Assembly: GCA_028715725.1 (NCBI GenBank)
Contig: JAQURG010000010.1
Span: forward strand, 34,802-98,801
DNA length: 64,000 nucleotides
Source of the DNA: Methylococcales bacterium
GTDB lineage: Bacteria > Pseudomonadota > Gammaproteobacteria > Methylococcales > Methylomonadaceae
Reading direction: 5' to 3'
The notes beneath the pieces were generated by a model, which did not search any database, was not told where the DNA came from, and was given only the letters and a program-made list of their open reading frames with translations. The stretch's first letter is position 1, and every line of letters begins with the position of its first letter. The position numbers and the translations under genes were made by a program. Positions 36,612-43,921 of this stretch are shown here, piece by piece.

Positions 36612-37550
36612 ATGAACCAAAATAACTTGAATGGTTTGTTTTTGCCTGCTGTAGCCGGATTATTCTTTTTTATGAAACGGCCTAAAGTTAAGGAAGTCGA
36701 GACTGTATATCCCGTTTATTCAAGAGATCCGAGTGGCCTTACCGGTGTTGCCAAATATTTGCATAATCAGGAAGCGATTCTAGCGGCTGAAAGAGAGGCT
36801 AAGTTACTGGAGGAACAAAAAGCTGCGCAAGTAGTCAGTGGAGTTGCCAGATATATTCAGACGCATGAACAGGCTCCAACGAGCGGAGTCGCTAAATACA
36901 TGCTAAGACAGGCTATCGCTGAAAAACAAAAGCAGCCGGTAACTGGAAAAACTGCGGGCTCAAGTGTTGAAAGATACTTGAAAAATAAGAAAGAAGCGCC
37001 AGGACCCACTGGAGTGGCTAAATACCTGAAACACCAGGCCAGCTTGCCACAGCCCAGTAGAGTTGCAAAATACATGGCCAAGCAAGCTATTTTAGCGGCC
37101 ACACAACCCAAAGAAGCAAAGCAGACTGTGACCCGGTTTGAAACAGGTGTTGCCAAGTATCTGCAACATCAGGCTAGCCTGCCGCAGCCGAGCAGAGTTG
37201 CTAAATATGTAGCAAAACAAACTGCTTTAGCAGCACTGCAAGAAAAGCAAGCTCCTGCTCAAGCCAAGGCAACAGGCGTAGCCAAGTATCTGCAACATCA
37301 GGCCAGTTTGCCGCAACCGAGCAGGGTAGCCAAATATATGGCAAAGCAGGCAGCTTTAGCTGCAATACAAGTAAAGAAACCGGCAGCGCATTTGGAACTA
37401 ACCGGTGTTGACAAGTATCTACAACATCAGGCCGATTTGCCACAGCCAAGCAGAGTGTCAAAATATATGACAAGGCTCGCTTTAGCCGAAAAGCAAAAGC
37501 CGGTAGAGATAGAAACTGGCGTTGAAAGATATATGCGCTTCCAGGGTTAA
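36612..37550 (+). CDS. Membrane-anchored protein with thirteen [TS]xVxKY motifs (scaffold candidate B)
   Basis: 312 aa, starting 3 bp after candidate A and behind a GGGGG ribosome site. Residues 6-21 are a short hydrophobic anchor (LNGLFLPAVAGLFFFM) followed by KRPKVK, so the rest should be cytoplasmic. This anchor resembles the helix of candidate A (shared GL-x-L-x-AVAG-x2-FF). The rest is a linker chain with 13 motifs of the form [TS][GRS]V[AEDS][KR]Y[LMIV]. Eight of them form four tandem two-motif modules of 43-45 residues. The C-terminus TGVERYMR-x2-G matches the end of protein A. No catalytic domain is present. The repeat layout suggests a multivalent binding scaffold; the partner is unknown. 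Confidence 0.75.
   Translation: MNQNNLNGLFLPAVAGLFFFMKRPKVKEVETVYPVYSRDPSGLTGVAKYLHNQEAILAAEREAKLLEEQKAAQVVSGVARYIQTHEQAPTSGVAKYMLRQAIAEKQKQPVTGKTAGSSVERYLKNKKEAPGPTGVAKYLKHQASLPQPSRVAKYMAKQAILAATQPKEAKQTVTRFETGVAKYLQHQASLPQPSRVAKYVAKQTALAALQEKQAPAQAKATGVAKYLQHQASLPQPSRVAKYMAKQAALAAIQVKKPAAHLELTGVDKYLQHQADLPQPSRVSKYMTRLALAEKQKPVEIETGVERYMRFQG
37008..37469 (+). repeat. Tandem two-motif modules within candidate B
   Basis: Four modules start at 37008, 37143, 37272 and 37401. Each encodes TGVxKYLxHQAxLPQPSRVxKY plus an Ala/Lys-rich spacer, split here for length: TGVAKYL, then HQASLPQP, then SRVAKYM. The DNA of the modules is clearly alike, so they arose by recent internal duplication. The two motifs in each module are always 16 residues apart. 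Confidence 0.9.
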
Positions 37551-37722
37551 GAAATTTCCTGGAAGGGCGAGCATTGAGACAGAACTGGATATGTTTATTC
37601 CCCGTTTTTGGGTGAGCTCGGTCAAATTTACTTCGATGATGAGTCTTTATAATTCACTGTTTATATTTGACTATCACGCAATTATAAGATTTTTTTAAAC
37701 TATATTTTTTATGGAACCAATT

Positions 37723-38709
37723 ATGGGAAAGAACTTACTTGAACAACTTAGGGAAGTCACTGTCGTTGTGGCTGATACCGGAGATCTCCAGGCTATCGAA
37801 ACCTTCAAACCGCACGATGCAACAACCAACCCATCGTTAATAACAGCAGCTGCACAAATGCCGCAATATCAAGGTATCGTTGATGATACTTTGAAAGGCG
37901 CTAGAGCAACTTTAGGCAAGTCTGCATCAGCAGAAGAGGTTGCTTCCCTTGCATTTGACCGTCTTGCTGTCTCTTTCGGTCTTAAAATTCTTGAAATCAT
38001 TCCAGGCCGCGTTTCTACTGAAGTCGATGCACGGCTTTCTTTCGATACTGAAGCAACTATTGCTAAAGGTCGTGAATTGATCGCTCAGTATGAAGCACAA
38101 AACGTTTCACGCGAACGAGTACTGATCAAAATTGCCGCTACCTGGGAAGGCATACAAGCCGCGGCAGTTTTGGAGAAAGAAGGCATTCACTGCAATCTTA
38201 CGCTGTTGTTCGGCAAACATCAGGCGATTGCCTGCGCCGAAAATGGCATTACCCTGATTTCGCCTTTCGTCGGACGCATCCTTGACTGGTACAAAAAAGA
38301 CACAGGCCGTGATTCTTATGCGCCTGCTGAAGATCCTGGCGTTGTTTCAGTTACTGAAATCTACAATTACTACAAAAAATTTGGTTACAAGACAGAAGTT
38401 ATGGGCGCCAGTTTCCGTAACGTTGGTGAGATTACCGAATTAGCTGGCTGTGATCTGTTGACGATCGCGCCGTCTTTGCTGGCTGAGTTGCAGTCTACCG
38501 AAAGTGATCTGCCACGCAAGCTGGATCCAGCTCACGCTGCCGCATTGCCTATCGAAAAAATATCCATAGACAAGGCGACTTTTGATCGTATGCATGCTGA
38601 AAACCGTATGGCTACAGACAAACTGGCTGAAGGCATCAGCGGCTTTACGAAGGCACTGGAATCTCTCGAAGAGCTGCTTGAAGCTCGTTTGGCCAGTTTG
38701 GAGGAATAA
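37723..38709 (+). CDS. tal: Transaldolase, class I
   Basis: 328 aa from the ATG at 37723, which has GGAA six bases ahead; an ATG four codons upstream is the alternative. It transfers dihydroxyacetone units and closes the RuMP rearrangement phase. Typical blocks: [48 protein letters not shown] with the Schiff-base Lys, [19 protein letters not shown] and VVMGASF-type [11 protein letters not shown]. It follows the scaffold pair by about 170 bp. Confidence 0.96.
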   Translation: MGKNLLEQLREVTVVVADTGDLQAIETFKPHDATTNPSLITAAAQMPQYQGIVDDTLKGARATLGKSASAEEVASLAFDRLAVSFGLKILEIIPGRVSTEVDARLSFDTEATIAKGRELIAQYEAQNVSRERVLIKIAATWEGIQAAAVLEKEGIHCNLTLLFGKHQAIACAENGITLISPFVGRILDWYKKDTGRDSYAPAEDPGVVSVTEIYNYYKKFGYKTEVMGASFRNVGEITELAGCDLLTIAPSLLAELQSTESDLPRKLDPAHAAALPIEKISIDKATFDRMHAENRMATDKLAEGISGFTKALESLEELLEARLASLEE

Positions 38710-38757
38710 CAATACCCCGTTATACTCTCAATGTAATAGAATAAAACAGGATACCAA

Positions 38758-39837
38758 ATGTCACAGAAAGTCTTAGATGTAGTTAAACCCGGCGTTGTAA
38801 CCGGTGAAGATGTACCAAAAATCTTTGCGATATGCAAGGAAAAAAAGTTCGCGATGCCTGCTGTCAATGTCATCAATACCGGTTCAATCAATGCTGTATT
38901 GGAAGCGGCAGCCAAAGTTAAATCACCTGTAGTTATACAGTTTTCTAACGGTGGCGCAGCATTTGTTGCCGGTAAAGGACTTAAAGCTGAGGGCCAAAAA
39001 GCGGCTATCCTGGGTGCTATCTCCGGTGCTAAACATGTGCATCTGATGGCTGAAGCTTATGGCGTACCAGTCATTTTGCATACTGACCATGCGGCTAAAA
39101 AACTGCTGCCCTGGATTGACGGATTATTAGATGCCGGCGAAAAACATTTCGCAGAAACAGGCAAACCTTTATTCAGCTCACACATGCTGGACTTGTCTGA
39201 AGAAAGCCTGAAAGAAAACATCGAAATTTGCGGCCGTTATTTAGAGCGCATGTCCAAAATGGGTATGACGCTTGAAATCGAACTGGGTGTTACCGGTGGT
39301 GAAGAAGACGGTGTTGATAATAGCGATATGGATCATTCCTTATTATATACACAGCCGGAAGATGTCGCTTATGCTTATGAACAATTAAGCAAAATCAGCC
39401 ATCGTTTCACTATTGCGGCTTCTTTTGGTAATGTTCATGGTGTTTATAAACCGGGAAATGTCAAATTAACGCCAACCATTCTGAATAACTCGCAAAAGTA
39501 TGTCTCTGAAAAATACGGCGTACCGGCAAATACATTAAACTTCGTTTTCCATGGCGGTTCAGGCTCCAGTGCTGCTGAGATTAAAGAATCGATCAGCTAC
39601 GGTGTAGTAAAAATGAATATCGATACCGATACCCAATGGGCAACCTGGGAAGGGATCATGAATTTCTACAAGAAAAACGAAGCTTATTTGCAAGGTCAAA
39701 TCGGCAATCCGGACGGCGACGACAAACCGAACAAAAAATTCTACGATCCACGCGTTTGGCAACGTGCCGGCGAAGAGGGTATGGTTTCTCGTCTAGAACA
39801 AGCTTTCCAGGAATTGAACGCCGTAAATACTCTGTAA
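38758..39837 (+). CDS. fba: Fructose-bisphosphate aldolase, class II
   Basis: 359 aa, the same length as E. coli FbaA. A zinc-dependent aldolase that splits fructose 1,6-bisphosphate in the assimilatory branch of the RuMP cycle. Motifs: the zinc ligand segment VILHTDHAAKK, LEIELGVTGGEEDGVDN, FGNVHGVYKPGNVKL and VFHGGSGSSAAEI, then VKMNIDTDTQWA. AGGA precedes the ATG. It is the last gene of the operon, closed by a strong terminator. Confidence 0.97.
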   Translation: MSQKVLDVVKPGVVTGEDVPKIFAICKEKKFAMPAVNVINTGSINAVLEAAAKVKSPVVIQFSNGGAAFVAGKGLKAEGQKAAILGAISGAKHVHLMAEAYGVPVILHTDHAAKKLLPWIDGLLDAGEKHFAETGKPLFSSHMLDLSEESLKENIEICGRYLERMSKMGMTLEIELGVTGGEEDGVDNSDMDHSLLYTQPEDVAYAYEQLSKISHRFTIAASFGNVHGVYKPGNVKLTPTILNNSQKYVSEKYGVPANTLNFVFHGGSGSSAAEIKESISYGVVKMNIDTDTQWATWEGIMNFYKKNEAYLQGQIGNPDGDDKPNKKFYDPRVWQRAGEEGMVSRLEQAFQELNAVNTL

Positions 39838-39860
39838 ACGGGTTAGATTCAGTATTTAAA

Positions 39861-39890
39861 AAAACCGATGTTTATGCATCGGTTTTTTTT
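39861..39890 (+). terminator. Intrinsic terminator of the RuMP operon
   Basis: Stem AAAACCGATG / CATCGGTTTT with the 6-base loop TTTATG and a following T-run. It lies 23 bp after the fba stop. Confidence 0.92.
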
Positions 39891-40241
39891 GTTTTTTATA
39901 ACCCTCGAGACGCACGCAAGCTGAGTATTGAACAAGCAGTATAAAGCTGAAAGCAGGGCACAGATCGCTGATGAGTTAAGGTGGCGAAATATCTGAATAC
40001 TCAGAGTTAAAATCGAATTATTTAGGCATGAGCAGACTGCATAGCCGTGCATAGAGAGTAGAGCAAGGTATACGGAGTTTATGCAAAAGTACGAAGAGGT
40101 CGATTCTTCGGAAGGTTCACCCACGGTGGAGAAAGTCAGTGAGCGATATAGTCATGGTTTATCCTGAATGCTTGTGCTGAGTTTTACATAGCCTCTTGAA
40201 GAAGTAGCAATAGTAAATATAATAAAGCCGCGTAGAGGTAT
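39891..40241. other. Intergenic region between fba and the TetR gene
   Basis: About 350 bp between convergent genes, beyond the fba terminator. No ORF with a plausible start, no repeat and no RNA gene are visible. Confidence 0.5.
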
Positions 40242-40841
40242 TTACTTCCTGGCAATTGCATTCCATGCCGTAAGCCACGTTTGGGCCAGATAGGCATCGG
40301 CTTTTTTATCCAGTGCACCCGTTAATACTAACTCCAATGCATGATTAATAATGCCGAAAAAATAGGCATTGACCAAAAACGGATTAATATTGCGTATTTC
40401 TCCTGCATTAATACCCGACTGAATGATCTTGATGATTTTCATGAAGGGATCTGTTTCCAGAACGGGTTTCTCCTCCGGCAAAAACTCATTCAGTTTTAAA
40501 ATGAGCAGGAATTGCATGACATCGGGGGCATCATCAGTCAGCTTGAAAAACAAATCAACGATTCCACGTAATTGCTCTGATGACTTTTGGCTTCTGCGCC
40601 TGATGTCATCGATAGATATATTCAAGCTGTCGAAAATATTGGTATAAAGCTGTGAAGCAATCATTTGCTTGTTTTTAAAGTGCTGGTAGACAGCACTGGT
40701 GTTTTTTATACCCGCAGCTTCGGCAATATCCGTTAATGAGGTATTAAAATAACCTTTTTCAGCAAATAACTTAAGAGCCGCCAGTAATATTTCATCTTGT
40801 GTTTCAGCTTTCGACTGAATAATTTCTTTTTCCTGATCCAT
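40242..40841 (-). CDS. TetR/AcrR family transcriptional regulator
   Basis: 199 aa. The N-terminal helix-turn-helix reads ILLAALKLFAEKGYFNTSLTDIAEAAGIKNTSAVYQHFKNKQMI, cited here only as the region at about residues 17-60. The C-terminal ligand domain is helical and not diagnostic. No efflux or enzyme gene is paired with it: its 5' neighbour is pgsA on the same strand and its 3' neighbour is the fba terminator. Its target is unknown; control of its own gene or of the nearby lipid gene is possible. Confidence 0.88.
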   Translation of the reverse strand: MDQEKEIIQSKAETQDEILLAALKLFAEKGYFNTSLTDIAEAAGIKNTSAVYQHFKNKQMIASQLYTNIFDSLNISIDDIRRRSQKSSEQLRGIVDLFFKLTDDAPDVMQFLLILKLNEFLPEEKPVLETDPFMKIIKIIQSGINAGEIRNINPFLVNAYFFGIINHALELVLTGALDKKADAYLAQTWLTAWNAIARK

Positions 40842-41009
40842 TTTCTTTTTACAGCTGTTTCAATGTGCTGTTTCTAATTGTTAGTTAAAATCTAAAAGTG
40901 CTATAACTCATTCTATTATGTCGAATTAAATCTTTTTATGACCTGCCGGTCATTATGCCGGGAGACTTAACCATATAATCTGATAAAGCAGAGTTAAGAC
41001 AATATTTAA

Positions 41010-41573
41010 TTATTTTTCCCGGATGACTGCCAATGCTGCGCTTAAGTAGTTGATCATAGACCATAGCGTTAACACGGCTGCAATATACAGGAGGCCGTAA
41101 CCGTAATAGTTTATCGGGATGCCCCACAAATCTTCACGATACAACAACATGCCGATGGCTACCATTTGCGCGGTGGTTTTCCATTTACCTAATTGCGAGA
41201 CCTTGACTTTAGCCCGCTGGCCGATTTCTGCCATCCACTCTCTCAGAGAGGCAATGGTTATTTCCCGTCCTATAATAACAGCTGCCGGAATAGCCAGGTA
41301 AGGGGTCGCTTGTTGCTGAACAATTAAAACCAGAACGAAAGCGACCATTAGCTTATCGGCAACAGGGTCCAGAAAAGCGCCGAAAGGAGTTTCCAGCTGC
41401 ATTTTTCTGGCAAGGTAACCGTCCAGCCAGTCAGTAATTCCTGCTAATGTAAAAATCAGCGTACAAGCCAGATTGGAATAATGCCAGGGCAAATAAAAAA
41501 CTACAGTTAATAAAGGAATTAACGCAATTCTTAACAGCGTAAGAATGGTAGGTATATTAAATTGAATCGCCAT
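41010..41573 (-). CDS. pgsA: CDP-diacylglycerol-glycerol-3-phosphate 3-phosphatidyltransferase
   Basis: 187 aa. It makes phosphatidylglycerol phosphate from CDP-diacylglycerol in the inner membrane. The CDP-alcohol signature D-x2-DG-x2-AR-x8-G-x3-D-x3-D is seen as DWLDGYLARK...PFGAFLDPVADK (about residues 43-70). Start PTILTLLRIALIPLL and four to five hydrophobic helices are typical. It overlaps uvrC by 17 bases, the same uvrC-pgsA pair as in E. coli. Confidence 0.95.
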   Translation of the reverse strand: MAIQFNIPTILTLLRIALIPLLTVVFYLPWHYSNLACTLIFTLAGITDWLDGYLARKMQLETPFGAFLDPVADKLMVAFVLVLIVQQQATPYLAIPAAVIIGREITIASLREWMAEIGQRAKVKVSQLGKWKTTAQMVAIGMLLYREDLWGIPINYYGYGLLYIAAVLTLWSMINYLSAALAVIREK

Positions 41574-43404
41574 CCTGATGATGAAAAAGTTCGTATATTC
41601 GCTGTGCCAATTGCCGACTAATGCCGTCTATACTGCAAAGCGCATCAACGCCTGCGCATGAAATGCCTTGCAGCCCCCCAAACTGTTTTAATAAAATCTG
41701 CCGCCGCTTGGAACCCAATCCCGGAATGGTTTCCAATACCGACTGTTTTGCCGCCTTACCGCGGCGCTGCCTGTGCCCTGTTATTGCAAACCGGTGCGCT
41801 TCATCACGGATATGCTGAATTAACAGCAGGCCGCTCGCTCCAGGCGTTACGTTAATTGGCTGCTCCTGATCCGCCAGAATCAGCTTTTCCATGCCGGGTT
41901 TTCTATCCGGTCCCTTGGAAACGCCTACTATCATAACATTGTTTAGCTCTAATTCAGCTAATGCCTTTTGCGCTTCATGCACCTGACCTTTGCCGCCATC
42001 AATAAACAATATATCCGGAGCCTCATGCTCACCCTGTTTCAGTCTCTTGAAGCGTCTGAAAACCGCCTGATGTATGGCCGCATAATCATCGCCGCCGGTT
42101 ATGCCTGTAATATTAAATCGCCGATAAGCGGATTTTACCGGGCCTTCCCTGTCAAAAACCACACAGGATGCGACAGTCTGCTCGCCTTGTGTATGGCTGA
42201 TATCAAAACATTCCAGGCGCTTGGGCAAATCCTTACAAGCCAATTCTTCCTGCAAACTGAGAAATCGTTCATAAATGCCCTGTTTATCCGATAACTTGCT
42301 CAACAGAGAGTTCTCGGCATTAGTAATTGCCATTTGCAGCCATTTTAACCGTTCCCCTCTCACATTGTGAGAAATTGTTACCGGATGTTTTGCCTGACTA
42401 GCTAATACTTCGCTTAGTAATTTTACTTCCTCAAGCTCATGGTTGACTATCAGTTCATAAGGGATTTTTTTATCCAGATAATATTGAGGAATAAAAGCCT
42501 GTATAACGGAAGCCGAGTCATGTTCATCCGTCATTCTGGGGAAAAATACCTTATTCCCGAGATGTTGGCCGTTGCGGATAAAAAACACCTGGACGCAAGC
42601 CAAGTTTGACTTGCTGGCGCAGGCGATAATATCCATATCCCCTTTTTCTCCATGAATGAAATGCTTTTCCAGCACGGACCGTAATTTAACGATCTGATCT
42701 CTGAAGCCTGCGGCCCGCTCAAAATCAAGATTTGCTGCCGCTTGCTCCATCTTGACGATCAACCGGTCAATCAGAAGCCCTCCCTTGCCCTCCAGAAACA
42801 GGACTGTATTTTCAACATCCTGAGCATAGTTTTGTTTGTCAATCAGGCCTGCACAGGGGGCAGTACAGCGCTCTATCTGATATTGCAGACAAGGCCGGGT
42901 GCGATTATGATAGAAAGCGTCCTCACACTGCCGGATTGGGAATAACTTTTGTAGCAATTTCAGGGTTTCTCTAACGGCGCCCGAACTAGGATAAGGCCCA
43001 AAATAGCGACCTTTTTTATTTTTTGGGCCACGATGGACGGTGATTTGCGGAAACTCCTGCTCATTGGAAAGAAATATATAGGGGAAAGACTTATCGTCCC
43101 TTAAGCAGATATTGTAACGCGGCCTATGACGCTTGATCTGCTGACTCTCCAGCAATAAAGCTTCGCCCTCGGTACGTGTCACAGTCACTTCAATGGCGGC
43201 CACTTTGGCGACCATCACCTGTTGCTTGATCGACGCCGATTGAGTTTTAAAATAGCTGGAAACGCGGTTTTTAAGATTCTTGGCCTTACCGATATAAATG
43301 ATCTCGCCCTTGTTATTAAGCATCCTGTAAATTCCAGGGCGCGTGGTCAGGCTTTTTAAAAATTCTGCGGCATCAAAACTGTTTTCTGAAATCTCTGAAC
43401 TCAC
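41557..43404 (-). CDS. uvrC: UvrC, excinuclease ABC subunit C
   Basis: 615 aa from GTG 43404. UvrC makes both incisions in nucleotide excision repair. Domain order: GIY-YIG nuclease (RPGIYRMLNNKGEIIYIGKAKN, about residues 16-100), the Cys-rich QIERCTAPCAG, a UVR motif at about 200, the RNase H-like 5'-nuclease with ECFDISHTQGE, then DILFIDGGKGQ and HRFAITGHR, and a C-terminal tandem HhH (ETIPGLGSKRRQILLKQFGG). Confidence 0.97.
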   Translation of the reverse strand: MSSEISENSFDAAEFLKSLTTRPGIYRMLNNKGEIIYIGKAKNLKNRVSSYFKTQSASIKQQVMVAKVAAIEVTVTRTEGEALLLESQQIKRHRPRYNICLRDDKSFPYIFLSNEQEFPQITVHRGPKNKKGRYFGPYPSSGAVRETLKLLQKLFPIRQCEDAFYHNRTRPCLQYQIERCTAPCAGLIDKQNYAQDVENTVLFLEGKGGLLIDRLIVKMEQAAANLDFERAAGFRDQIVKLRSVLEKHFIHGEKGDMDIIACASKSNLACVQVFFIRNGQHLGNKVFFPRMTDEHDSASVIQAFIPQYYLDKKIPYELIVNHELEEVKLLSEVLASQAKHPVTISHNVRGERLKWLQMAITNAENSLLSKLSDKQGIYERFLSLQEELACKDLPKRLECFDISHTQGEQTVASCVVFDREGPVKSAYRRFNITGITGGDDYAAIHQAVFRRFKRLKQGEHEAPDILFIDGGKGQVHEAQKALAELELNNVMIVGVSKGPDRKPGMEKLILADQEQPINVTPGASGLLLIQHIRDEAHRFAITGHRQRRGKAAKQSVLETIPGLGSKRRQILLKQFGGLQGISCAGVDALCSIDGISRQLAQRIYELFHHQDGDSI

Positions 43405-43873
43405 GCTTTATTCCAGGGAATATGTATAAAAAATTTCCTGATTATCAAAAATCATCAGCTAAGTAAAAAATTCACGTTATACAGGAAGTTTATGCCGGTA
43501 TGACGAAGAGCTGTGTTATTAATGGCATAAGTCATTATAATCAGAATTGGATTGGACACTTGAAACATCGGTTCAGCTCAAATGTCGGACAAAAAAATTA
43601 TGCCCGATTTATCTGCCTGAGTTGATATGTAAAGGTATTCATTCCTTGACATAACGAAAAGCTGCCCTTAGCGTCTCAATTTTTTCAACCAGCAAATCAT
43701 TGTTCCGGCGCTCGGCAAGGTTCATCGTGAAAAACTAAATCCAACCCGGAATATAAAAACGACGATAATCCATCATAGGTTTGCATCTTTATGTCAGGCG
43801 AATAATGCGCTTTATTCCTCAGCGCATCCTATAGATCTATAGCTCTGACAGGAGAAAAGCCAGGCAACGGATA
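43405..43873. other. Intergenic region between uvrC and the pilin cluster
   Basis: Roughly 470 bp upstream of uvrC and downstream of pilV. Nothing beyond a possible uvrC promoter is visible; no ORF, repeat or RNA gene is supported. Confidence 0.5.
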
Positions 43874-43908
43874 AAAAAACCGCCCCGGCTACCCAAAGGC
43901 GGTTTTTT
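43874..43908 (-). terminator. Intrinsic terminator of the minor pilin operon
   Basis: An 11-bp perfect stem AAAAAACCGCC / GGCGGTTTTTT around a 13-base loop, 14 bp beyond the pilV stop. The A/T flanks allow termination in both directions. Confidence 0.9.
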
Positions 43909-43921
43909 AATTGGCGTTTGG

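Noticed and set aside
36741..37535. Regular repeats that could suggest a CRISPR array
   Set aside because: Repeat spacing is in codon multiples, the frame is open throughout and the repeats vary by codon-level changes. They are coding repeats, and no cas gene is near.
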